Source: Branchinecta lynchi (taxonomy: Eukaryota > Arthropoda > Branchiopoda > Anostraca > Branchinectidae). From it: a stretch of 64,000 nt of DNA. Positions 54,833 to 64,000 of this stretch are shown here, in pieces. Numbering within the stretch: the stretch's first letter is position 1; every line of letters starts with the position of its first letter. The notes below the pieces were generated by a model. It ran no database searches, was not told the origin of the DNA, and saw only the letters and a list, made by a program, of their open reading frames with translations. The stretch is from NCBI GenBank assembly GCA_023053575.1, contig JAKZAP010000022.1, positions 16,100,518 to 16,164,517 on the forward strand, in the 5' to 3' direction. A program made the translations under genes and the position numbers.

Positions 54833-55800
54833 GTTTCCAATTCCCGAGTTCTCAATCTTGTTTTGTGTGACGAATTTGTTAAAGTTAAATCTGTTAAAAG
54901 CGATCAGTACTCTATATGACTAAGTTCAAAAAACGCCAGTGAAACTTGGGAAGAACGAGAAACGCTGCCCGAACGATTACTCAAATCTTGTGTCAACCAA
55001 TCACGGCGTTCGTCGGGGACAGCTGGGGTGCCGCTTCCGGTTCTTCCGCTAGGTGCACGGCGATTCTTCATCGGCACGGGGAGTTAGTCATCTAGAGTAT
55101 TGGAAAAGAGCGAGTTCCATAAGGTGAATAGTCTACTGGTCATCTTGGCCCGTTACTTTTCAAAATTCTAATTTCGTGCTCTGTTTTTTAAAGCTACCGT
55201 GCTTCGGGTCCGAGTAGGTTAAATGACACCTTGAACTGCGTAGTCTTTCTGCAAAGATATTTTGAAATAGTCAACCACTTTAAAACTTAGCCATGCTTAC
55301 AGAAAATTACACAAGGAGTTTGGCTTTTTACCAGTGGTCTAGTCTGGGCTTTGCCAATTCCCGAGTTCTCAATCTTTTTCAGGTGACGACTTTTACGCGT
55401 CAATTCGTAGTAGCGTACCCATAGTCGTCACTTTAATCTGTTAGGAGCGATTGATTGGGAAAGGGCGAGTTCTGTGTATGTGTTTAAAGGCCTTCTTGGC
55501 ACTCTGCCCCCCACATTCGGGCTTTCCTGCAGTCAGAAGGTGTCGACTACATGTGTAAAGGATGGTAAGAGGGTTTTAAAAAGGTTTGTTCACTTGTAAA
55601 AGTTGGTTTGTGTAATAAAGATTTTAAACTATTAAAAAACTAAAAAAAATATTTTTCAGAATTATAATTCCACGCTCAGGTTTTAAAAGCTACCGTGCTC
55701 CGGTAGGTTAAATGACACCTCAAACTACATAGTGTTTCTGCTAAGAGGTTCGGAAATGGTTGGCCACTTTACAACTAAGCTATGACTACGAAAAATTACG
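54833..55800. repeat. Diverged direct duplication of ~500 bp
   Basis: CCAATTCCCGAGTTCTCAAT at 54839 recurs at 55357. AAAGCTACCGTGC, GTAGGTTAAATGACACC, and TTACNGAAAATTAC-type blocks follow in the same order at 55190-55310 and 55687-55800. The second half carries the 16500-type dispersed repeat. No ORF. Confidence 0.7.
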
Positions 55801-56079
55801 CACGGCCTTTGGATAATCGCGGCAAAATATGCGGCAAATTTTTGCATAACTGTTCTCCGGACGAATAAGCTCCTCGGAAACAATTATCGTGTGCATGATA
55901 CATTAGGTAAAGAGAACAAACTTGGCAAGCGTAGTAATCGGGAACGGGAACGAGAATGGATGGAAACACTGCTGAAGTATAATTAATTATTATCAAAAGC
56001 AAGACGTATCATTTAAAGATTTACCTGAGCTGCAGTGTAATAAGTTTCATAAGAGATAGCACAAGGATGCGCGGTTTCA

Positions 56080-56345
56080 GATTCAGATTCAGATATTTTT
56101 TACTTCACAAAAAAAAACTCAACTACACTATACAAAAAAATCAACAACCACATAAAAGACAAAAATCCTGTGGGTGGCTGTATCTTCTAACCACCTTTTA
56201 ACTTAAAATTATTCAGTACATAGTAACAGAAAAACTAATCTAATATATTTCCATAAAGAAAAGAAAAAAGAGGTAAAGAAAGAGAGTAAAAAAAAGAAAG
56301 AAAAATACTTCCCTCGTTACAACCTACCCACCGCCCCCCATCTGC
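56080..56345 (-). mobile_element. Non-LTR 3' UTR, (TGAATC)n tail family
   Basis: (GATTCA)n, TATTTTTTACTTCACAAAAA, ACCACATAAAAGACAAAAAT and CCTGTGGGTGGCTGTATCTT are the reverse complement of 3595-3710. No ORF2 sequence remains. Confidence 0.8.
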
Positions 56346-56436
56346 AGGAATATAGAGCCATCTGAAGGAATATAGTTATCGACAGATAACACTTGGTATG
56401 TAATATGTTGTCGCGCAAAAATATTATGCATGAAAT

Positions 56437-56639
56437 CAAGGCCGTATCCAGGGGGAGGGTAGGGGGTTGAACCCCCCCCAGAAACATACTCAAATAATAT
56501 TTTGTATAGGCTTTTCCCTCTGATCTATGTGTTTTTTGTACTTTTGTACTTTTTGTCCGACCAGCAGGCAATAATCCCCCCCCTCCCCCCCGAAAGGCAC
56601 CCCCCCCCCCCCCCAAATAAATTCCTGGATACGGGCCTG
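56437..56639. mobile_element. hAT-like MITE, GTATCC family, copy 9
   Basis: CAAGGCCGTATCCAGG and CCTGGATACGGGCCTG, with an exact target duplication CATGAAAT at 56429-56436 and 56640-56647. Confidence 0.92.
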
Positions 56640-56839
56640 CATGAAATGTCATGCATAACAAGCATTGCCAGTAAGAGCCGGAGAGCCACCGAAAAAGCAA
56701 CTGCTGAATTTTCCGATGTTGTGACGACAAACAAAATAGTGACGGTTTTAACATTTGTCTCGACAGCAGATTACAGCCCGTGTTGTCTGTTGAAACCGCG
56801 CATCCTTGTATTATCTGTTATAAAACTTCTGGCAGTGTA

Positions 56840-57885
56840 GCAACCCCTGAGTATGAGTTGTTGATTGGACCTGGCTAGTCTCATGAATAACAAAGTGAAT
56901 CAGCATGATTGTAATCACTATTACCATACTCGCAACCGATAATGTTTTTTAACTTCAGTTGGGACTAACACAACACGATAAACAGACCAGGGCGACCGAG
57001 ATTAGTTTGCGGTGTCAGGGACTTGCAATACTAGTAAAACTCCAACAATTTAAACATGTTAGTTTGTGTCTCTTTTTCCATTTGTGTTGTTGTTTTTTTT
57101 TAGCCCGCGCACCATTTATTTCAGCAAGTGTCGCACATTTTTTTTTTTTTTTTAGCATCTTACTTTTTGGGCTAGGTGTTACTTGTTAACTCGATCGGTG
57201 ACGTCGATACTCCAAACAATTAAAATTACCGTTTAACCTGAACGTTACCAGTTTTCGTCACTTTTCAAACATGCATTCACTGCACTTCATAATAAAACAG
57301 ATGTTTCATGAATTATACTCCTCGAAAAGGCTCCTGTTCCTCAACTCTAAAGGAAGAAGACGACGAAGTGCGTTGGAAATTCTTTCCTTTGTTGTTTTAA
57401 TTATTACTGAACTCTCTTAACTTTACTTTACTTTACTTAATGCTTTTCACAAAGTCCATATTATCTAACGATTAGATTCCTTCTTTCTAATTTTATTTAA
57501 TTTATTTTTGTTTCTAATTGGGGGAAAGAATCAGTCTGTTATTTTTCTTTTTTCATTTCAATCCATATAACCTACCTTGTTGAAATGCTCGTGCTGGTAT
57601 GTGTGTTTATTTTAATATATTACTAATTATCTTATCCTAAAATTCTCGTACTGCTGTTTGTTTTTGTTTTGATCGTAACGCCTTCAGTTAGTTTTTTGTT
57701 ATTTCGTGCTACACGTCAATTAGTTAATTAACAAAGCGTCATTTTGTATGCTGATGCTTTTAGGCCATTGGATTTTTACCATCTTCAGTAAAGTTGTAGC
57801 CTAACTTCCCGTATAAAAAAGGTCACACAAAGGAAATGAATTCACCCTTAAAAGGTTTCTTCAGAATGAATCAATGAATATTTTG
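56840..57885. other. No gene recognised
   Basis: AT-rich with T runs near 57095 and 57140 and (CTTTA)n near 57420. No supported feature. Confidence 0.3.
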
Positions 57886-58080
57886 ATTACCCCTTCTACA
57901 AAACAGACATAGTGGAATACACAGAGAAAAGAAAGAACACAACTTAAATTAGAATACAAATTTACACTTCGAACAGATTACACTTCAAATAAACGGACAA
58001 GACCGTGATGCGGAGAAAACGACGCGACCGACAGACTTCTATGCAGCTTTCCAAATTTAACAGTTCTATTTGTTACTTAA
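57886..58080 (-). mobile_element. Non-LTR fragment related to 44168-44700
   Basis: ACCCCTTCTACAAAACAGAC, AGTGGAATACACAGAG and GACCGTGATGCGGAGAAAAC, TTCTATGCAGCTTTCC resemble 44200-44380 in the same order. Motifs are worn. Confidence 0.4.
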
Positions 58081-58516
58081 AATTTATTATCATTTTTCGG
58101 TTTTTATACCAAATTGCCGATAGTACTTAGTTACACTTTGTATCGGGACCAAACGATTGCCGCCTCGCTGAGCGTCCATGAATTTTCGAAGGGTCTCCAG
58201 CTTTTACTTAAAATTTGGCCAGAAGCTGACCCACCTTCAGCCAAAACTGCAGAAATTCATTAACCAAGTAGTAATTGTATATAGCCTATAAATAGAGGTC
58301 TCAATGAATATTTATAGTTTATTGTATTTCGCTCATGTGGTCCTAATCCGAGTTTGTGGACTAAAAGTCGGTTACCTGCGTCGACGCGGAGTGTTGCGGT
58401 AGGATTTTCGAGCTCAGCACAAAAATGTGGTCTAGAAAGTTCTTCAAACCATCTGCAGATACCCCCCCCCCCCCCGCCCTCCCTGTTTGGACGATATCGC
58501 GGTTTGGATTCCGGAC

Positions 58517-59178
58517 TACACTGTACAAAGTTTCTCCGAGCAAGGATTAAAGTTAACTGCAGTATTTGCTAATGATACTTACTTGAGACTTATTTTATTA
58601 ATAAACACAATTTAACTCTTTACTATTTACATCTACTGCACTAATGGAAAAACCTACGTTTTTGCTGGCGTGCAGTAGTAGAGATTGACCATTTCCAAAC
58701 ACACCAACAAACAACATAATTAATAACTAAGAAAAAAAGAAAAGAACAGACCACAAAAAAAAATTACTACAAATGATACTTACTTGATACTTATTTTTAT
58801 TAATAAACACAATTTAACTCTTTACTATTTACATCTACTGCACTAATGGAAAAACCTACGTTTTTGCTGGCGTGCAGTAGTAAAGGTTAACCATTTCTAA
58901 ACACACCAACAGACAACATAATTAATAACTAATAAAAACAGAAAAAAAAAAGAAAAGAACAGACCACAAAAAAAAACAGACCAGACTCCTTCACATTCTC
59001 ACCTCCAAAATAGACATGTACCTCCCAACAACCCTACTCCCTCCCTACCACCCTACCAGGTTCGTGGTATGAACCTTGTCTCTACTGGGGTAAGATTAAT
59101 CCGAATTAGAGTTAGTCTTATCTTAGTAGAGACAAGATTAGTCCCAGTAGCAAATACTGCAAGATTTTTTTTAAAGTC
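58517..59178. mobile_element. Palindromic CACTGTAAAA MITE split by an insertion
   Basis: The left part TACACTGTACAAAG to GCAGTATTTGCT (58517-58571) and right part GTCTCTACTGGGGTAAGATT to GCAAATACTGC (about 59076-59178) together form one MITE. About 500 bp separate them. Confidence 0.7.
58572..59075 (-). repeat. Tandemly doubled retrotransposon-like 3' end
   Basis: A unit of about 196 bp (ATGATACTTACTTGA, TTAATAAACACAATTTAACT, AAAAACCTACGTTTTTGCTG, GCGTGCAGTAGTA) occurs at 58572 and 58768. On the minus strand it would end in (AAGT)n, as non-LTR tails do. It interrupts the MITE. Confidence 0.7.
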
Positions 59179-60338
59179 TATACAGGCCCAGCGTTCTTTT
59201 TTTTGTTGTACGTTCGCCCACCAATTCCTGGGTTGACGAGCCGGTTTCATTCGCCAAGAGGAAAGGGGTTCTCATAAGAGAACTTCTTTAAGAGGGAACG
59301 CTAGTCTAGACTCGTTAAGAGCAAGTATACGCTTTTCTCATGTTAGCGACGAGACGCGTTTTGTAATCCGGTCGTAATCTGCGGTAGCCCGGAAATGCAG
59401 GACACAAACGATTACCTGGAAGACCTCCTAAAGGGTAAAGCCGCGTTCGAATCACCTACGGTTATCCGACTATATTATTCCAAAATTGTCTATAGTCGTT
59501 TTATTCACGAATAGTGACGTCATTCTCAACGCAAATTTTTCATTTTCGTAGAGTGAATCGAACGACAACAGAACGATTTTCATCATCGCTAGAACTTCGA
59601 CGGAAATCACAGAATGTAAAAAAAACTTCCGTCGGGAAGTTTTGGATATTATCCGATGGATTTGTAGAACTACGACTACAGTTTGAAATAAAACAACAAA
59701 AGCGCTACACCGTAGTAGAATAAAACGACATCTAGGGCTGGTCGTCGACAATAATAGATAACTGTTGATGAATCGAACGCGGCTTAAATAAGTGATGCCT
59801 ACGGAATCTGGCGAAGATCGCAGATTTTCAATGCCGATTCTCCATAAATCCAATGCTTGTTAGGGTTCGGGATCCCATAGCAACTTTTAGCCTTGTTACA
59901 AGAAAGTGACACGCTTTCTCGCCCGTTCGTTTGTTATGAAGTTATGAAGCGCTCTTACTCGACGAGTGAGTAAATAGCAAGCTTGCTGCTTCAAGCACTT
60001 CAAGGATGCAAAAAAGCAGCAACCTAAACGTGATGCAAATGCGATGTGGTGTCAGCGTCACAACACAGTTCCCTCTGATGACCTTTGAGATTGAGATAAA
60101 CTTCGCTCAGAAGGAGCCCTTTGACTTTGACCTGGCCACCGACCAAAACCCTCTCTGAACCGGGCAGAGGAAGTTATGGTCGAGCCAAAGTAGGGGTTTT
60201 ATTCCAACACTTGTTAAACTGTATAGTAACAAATAAAGCTAATCCTTTCAGTAATATTTTATGAATGAAAATAGCAAAGCGATTTAAATATATTTTCTTT
60301 ATTTGAGCGTCCTTTAATATTTTTTTGAGTAATTATCA
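59179..60338. other. No gene; possible HINE terminal relic near 59870
   Basis: GGGTTCGGGATCCCATAGCA and TTTTAGCCTTGTT (59864-59900) resemble the HINE terminal block. Overlapping short ORFs at 59470-59853 have no signature. Confidence 0.35.
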
Positions 60339-60460
60339 TGCTTTCCTTTTGTGTTTTCTTTTCGCGTGATCGTGCGGTTCTTTATTTTACTTTCCATATA
60401 CCGCATTCATTTTATCTTCTTTTTTGTACAATCGCTAAAAAATAAACATTACGTTACATT
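60339..60460 (+). mobile_element. Non-LTR 3' end, (ATTAC)n tail
   Basis: TTTCCATATACCGCATTCAT, TTTTTTGTACAATCGC and AAAAAATAAACATTACGTTA match 31156-31249. Confidence 0.55.
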
Positions 60461-60682
60461 ATTTATGAAGACGAAAGGTCGAATCCGGAGGTTTCTGTGA
60501 TGGTTCCTTTTTATCGTTAATATTCTACTCTATTCTATCCAACTTGTTTATAGTTTATTGCATATAGATGCATTACTACGTTACAAAATAACGAAAAGAA
60601 TACTCCTACGTTATTTCCAGTGAAGGAAACCATGAGAGAGCGACTTTTTGAGGGGGGGGGGGGCTAAAAAAGCGGAGAGATT

Positions 60683-61087
60683 AGTTGCGTTTTTACAGAT
60701 ACCACGGTCTAGAGTCGTTTTGGCAGTTATCGTGGTATCTGGTACCACGGTCAAAAGGCGTTTTTGCAGTTATCGTGGTATCTGGCCAGTTAGCGTGGTA
60801 TCTGATATTCAGATACTATGGTCCGACCGTGGTAACTGGTTGAGGTATCTGAAAAGTCATCTCACTTTCTTCAGATTTTGTCAGATTGGTGAGAAAGAAG
60901 CTTACCACTTAGTGATGGGACTGAATATTTGTTTTTCTTTTGGAATGACTTCGAAAAGCGCAATTTCGGCTATAGCCGTTTTTTTCAAAGCAACCGGATA
61001 TCAGATACCACGGTAACTGCAAAAACGACTAAATGTCGATCCAGTTACCGTGGTAAGAGATACCGTGGTATCAGCAAAAACGCAACT
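60683..61087. mobile_element. GATACC-repeat MITE, copy 2
   Basis: AGTTGCGTTTTTACAGATAC at the left and GTATCAGCAAAAACGCAACT at the right. Inside are many direct and inverse copies of CAGATACCACGGT / GTTATCGTGGTATCTGG. It lies about 150 bp upstream of the exon at 61238. Confidence 0.85.
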
Positions 61088-61237
61088 ATTATAACTACAA
61101 GTTACAAGCGTCACGCAGTGTCTATTCTCAAGAATCTGAAGCCGTATCTAACCTTGTTAAGAAAGTTGTGGAGCCTAAGTTTCATAAAAGCAAAGCTCTA
61201 GTCGTTGAGAGAATTTTCTAAAAAGTTACTTTTCCAG

Positions 61238-61327
61238 GCTTCTCTGCCTGTTGTTGGAAGTCAGAAGAAGTCAAGGAAAGAGGGTGAGCCCGAGAGGTTG
61301 AAAGAGTTGGAAACTGTTGAAGCCCAG
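61238..61327 (+). CDS. Candidate internal coding exon of an unrecognised host gene
   Basis: An acceptor tract ending TTACTTTTCCAG precedes 90 bp (30 codons) fully open in phase 0, and the donor CCCAG|GTAAGT is a perfect consensus. The peptide is ASLPVVGSQKKSRKEGEP followed by RLKELETVEAQ: charged, with a helical end. Phase 0 at both borders matches the exon at 37665-37844, so both may belong to one plus-strand gene; that link is inference. Two MITEs flank it closely, one starting 9 bp after the exon. The protein is not recognised. Confidence 0.55.
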
Positions 61328-61336
61328 GTAAGTGGA

Positions 61337-62199
61337 CTGTCAGAACTTTCATAATAGATAACACATGCGCAGTTCTAACAGCAGCACAAGGATGCGCAGC
61401 TCTAACAGACAACACATGGATGCGCAGCTCTAACAGACAACACAAGGATGCGTAGTTCTAACAGACAACACTTGGGATGTAATCTGTTGTGATTTTAAAA
61501 CGTTGTTCCGTAAAGCACTACTCTTACTCGAAAAGATGTTTTCCCTATAAAATGGATCAGAAAAAGTGTTTTCGAAAATACCATTACTTTCCTCCCGAAA
61601 CTAGCGATTCCCTTGTTAGCCCTTGTCGATTACATCACCCTTCCTGCTCTCCGACGCGGCGGCTGGGCGCAAAAGATTTGAAAACTGAACATGCCTTGGT
61701 TAAAAAGTGAGAAAACTAAGCAAATAAAAGAAGTAGTAAATAGAAGATTAACACACCCTTATGTGTGAAAGAGTTGCCAGCGGACAATGAAGATTCCGGC
61801 AAACTTTTCGTTGGGTGACGGGAAAACTCGTCAAGGCCGAAAAAGCGCTAAAAATTCGTAGTTACGAAAAGAAACAATGGAGAAAGGTGGGGATTTTAGA
61901 GGCTTATAACTCCATATGGGAGCTAAGTATATTATAAAAGGCAGAATACGCATTTAAATGTTCTGCAGAGCAAGCATTGCCAGGAAGAGCCTAAAAGTAT
62001 CTGCCGACTTTTCCAATACCATGACGACTAACAAAAAAGTCTGCAAATGCTTTTTCAGCGGTTTTCGGGTCTTCCTGGCAATGCTTGTTGTGCATAATAG
62101 TTAACGCATAATGTTTTCAAAATAAGAACAGAATACTTCTCAAGTGTCATCTCTTGAAACTGCGCATCCTTGTATTACCCGTTACGGCACTTCTGACAG
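61337..62199. mobile_element. TIR element with CTGTCAGAA / CAAGGATGCGC ends
   Basis: The left end CTGTCAGAACTTTCATAATA, GATAACACATGCGCAGTT is matched by a right-end inverse ending CTTCTGACAG. Inside, GCAAGCATTGCCAGGAAGAG and CTTCCTGGCAATGCTTG form a second inverted pair. Same family as 56036-56838. Confidence 0.75.
61351..61480. repeat. 28-bp minisatellite inside the TIR
   Basis: About four copies of GGATGCGCAGCTCTAACAGA plus CAACACAA, derived from the TIR motif itself. Confidence 0.75.
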
Positions 62200-62400
62200 T
62201 GTGGTTATTGGATTCGATGTAAACGCGTAAAAAGTAAAGTAACAATTCTAAAATATTACAGCGTAAACAGTACTTAGTGTCAAGGATCCTTTAAAGGTTT
62301 AACCGAACAGGGTTGAACTACGCCCAGTAAACCATCACTTATTCACTACAAAAGGCTTGAGGACCCAGTGAAACTGCGCTTCTGTGTTGCTCCGCTATTC

Positions 62401-62606
62401 ACATAATCGATAAGTTTGTGTGAATTTGATTGACATGTTGTTGTTCATTTTTATACACAACTCTTCAGTTTTAAGGATTTAGATAAATAATAATAACTAT
62501 AACACATAATCGATAAGTTTGTGTGAATTTGATTGACATGTTGTTGTTCATTTTTATACACAACTCTTCAGTTTTGAAGGATTCAAACAAATAATAATAA
62601 TTATAA
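62401..62606. repeat. Tandem duplication, 103-bp period
   Basis: ACATAATCGATAAGTTTGTG, GATTGACATGTTGTTGTTCA and ACAACTCTTCAGTTTT repeat almost exactly 103 bp apart, followed by (TAA)n. Confidence 0.9.
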
Positions 62607-62699
62607 TATAATGATAATAATAATAAAAATAATCGACTGAACCTTTTTTTTTGGATGTGTAGTACATCTCTGTGCCAGAAATATTTAGCAAACGCGACG

Positions 62700-62832
62700 G
62701 CAAACTACTGCTGAAAATAGATTGTTGTTGTTTACGTAGTCTTGTGTATTGTTTAGCTTTTCCTTATTTTTCTTACTCCGTTTTGTGGATTTATCCATAA
62801 TGATGGGTAATAAAATTAATAATAATAATAAG
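62700..62832 (+). mobile_element. Non-LTR 3' end, (TAA)n tail family
   Basis: TTTTTCTTACTCCGTTTTGT, TAATGATGGGTAATAAAATT and (AAT)n, similar to the complement of 44168-44240. Confidence 0.5.
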
Positions 62833-62939
62833 ATCTCTTTTGGAGGTCAAACATTTCCTGGGCTTTGCTTTGTTAGCCACTGAAGTGCATGACTGTTTAA
62901 ATTCAAATCTCCCGCGTCGGGGTGAACTTTGTCTTGTCG

Positions 62940-63085
62940 AGCTAGCAGTGTATATTCTGAACGTCACTACCAGAGCCTTAGGTGAAAGAAAAATCCATTA
63001 GCACAGACAAAATGATTAACTCTATTTCGATCTAGATAAAAATCGATATAAAATTAAGCTGGCTTTTCAGTTAAACTTTAAGGAA
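62940..63085. mobile_element. Fragment of the TTTAACTGAAAAG MITE family
   Basis: GTATATTCTGAACGTCAC and, at the right edge, GCTGGCTTTTCAGTTAAACT, the inverse of the left end at 9302. Confidence 0.45.
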
Positions 63086-63964
63086 ACCATAACTTAGTGG
63101 ATGTAGGGTGCGTGACTAAATTGAATTAGAAATAACTTCTTTCTTTTTTTTTATAGCCACCAGGAAGCATGCGTTAATCATTATCCGAAGCTGCGAACTT
63201 AATAAGGGTCTTCGAGATAATTGCCAAAATTTATGGGTATGGGCGGGGTATAGGAAAAAGTTTCATTCAAAATAACTGGTGAAAAGGTACAGTACTGTTT
63301 TAGGTAATGAAACTGAATGGCCAGTTTTAGAATGATAATAGTAGCCAGCTACATAGAATGCTGAAGCGAGAGCTGAATTAAGGGTGATCATAGTATTAGG
63401 AATAGTAATACAATGAAGAAACAGCCTGTGGTTCGGTACAATATTCGGTAACCTACAAATGTTCCATAACAGTTATTCATTAACGATTCATCATGCTTGT
63501 GGAAGGAGTTCGAGAATTCCGGCATCGAGGAAATGCAGAATTGAGAGGCAGGCAATGAGCAAAGGGGTTATAGGCTCCGCAATTAGTAACTTGAAGGAAG
63601 TGAATGTTTGTGCAGCATTATCATCATTGTTTATGACAAATGTGTGTGATGTGATGTGGTTTCAAGGGTGGTGGATAAGGCTAGGTCTTGAATAGGGTCA
63701 CTGGAACCTGATGGATAGCACGAAAATCTGAAGACCGGCGGGCCTGACCTTAAGTTCCACTCTCAAAACCAATCAGCAAACGAGGGGTAGGGATGTCCTA
63801 GGTAGCCTAGGGCTCAGACGTACTCTCTTTCTCTCTCAAGCAATTAAATGTATACTCAGCCACTATGTACAAAATGTCTCCTTTGTCAGCAAGATGTTAA
63901 GTTGAATCCCTCGCTACCGGGAAAATCAAGTGATGATCTTGATGATCGACCGTTTTCTTCCAGG
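63086..63964. other. No gene recognised upstream of the final exon candidate
   Basis: A plus ORF at 63459-63695 (78 aa) has no signature or splice support. Confidence 0.3.
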
Positions 63965-64000
63965 TAATAAAGACAGTTAGAGACATACGTCATCTACCAG
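63965..64000 (+). CDS. Candidate exon start, runs off the window
   Basis: ACCGTTTTCTTCCAG is a good acceptor. The 36 bases after it are open in phase 0 (VIKTVRDIRHLP) and would continue the frame of the exon at 61238-61327. Too short to identify; the end lies outside the window. Confidence 0.35.

Larger units (their letters stand above)
56036..56838. mobile_element. TIR element with CAAGGATGCGC ends, carrying two insertions
   Basis: The left end ATAAGTTTCATAAGAGATAG, CACAAGGATGCGCGGTTTCA is matched by a right-end inverse over about 40 bp. Inside are a retrotransposon 3' end (56080-56345) and a GTATCC MITE (56437-56639). The same TIR family forms 61337-62199. Confidence 0.75.

Noticed and set aside
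59430..59480. tRNA-like T-loop (GTTCGAATC)
   Set aside because: No A-box, no acceptor stem and no cloverleaf can be drawn around it.

Overview
The window is eukaryotic, most likely from an invertebrate animal. It has split exons with GT/AG borders, CR1/L2/Jockey-type non-LTR retrotransposon remains on both strands, dense miniature inverted-repeat elements (MITEs), and tandem-core elements with GACG/GTCC microsatellites like the pearl elements (non-autonomous Helentrons, HINEs) of molluscs and other invertebrates. There are no operons, rRNA, convincing tRNAs, CRISPR arrays or prokaryotic signals. I cannot name the species.

Almost the whole window is layered mobile DNA. 0-10 kb: MITEs, decayed reverse transcriptase (RT) tails on both strands, and two head-to-head HINEs. 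10-22 kb: sparse sequence, a GC-rich possible 5' exon near 11.4 kb and more MITEs. 22.4-29.9 kb: a second HINE-like tandem array with a 430-bp higher-order period, interrupted by a full-length, apparently intact non-LTR retrotransposon on the minus strand (about 22.95-27.6 kb). 30-46 kb: foldback elements, 5'-truncated retrotransposons, a piggyBac-like MITE and two more HINEs. 46.9-50.7 kb: a large inverted-repeat element holding a tandem array. 51-64 kb: more nested MITEs and retrotransposon ends.

The only intact genes I can defend are the two open reading frames (ORFs) of the minus-strand retrotransposon. ORF2 (1009 aa) is an endonuclease plus reverse transcriptase with its catalytic motifs present. 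ORF1 (346 aa from its likely start) begins with a PWWP chromatin-reader domain, followed by a coiled coil and an RRM-like nucleic-acid-binding region. A retrotransposon that carries its own histone/DNA reader suggests chromatin-guided integration and is the most notable object here.

Two short exons with good splice sites (37665-37844 and 61238-61327, + strand, both phase 0/0), plus a third candidate at the window end (63965 onward), suggest that part of a host gene with very long, TE-filled introns crosses the window. I do not recognise its product.
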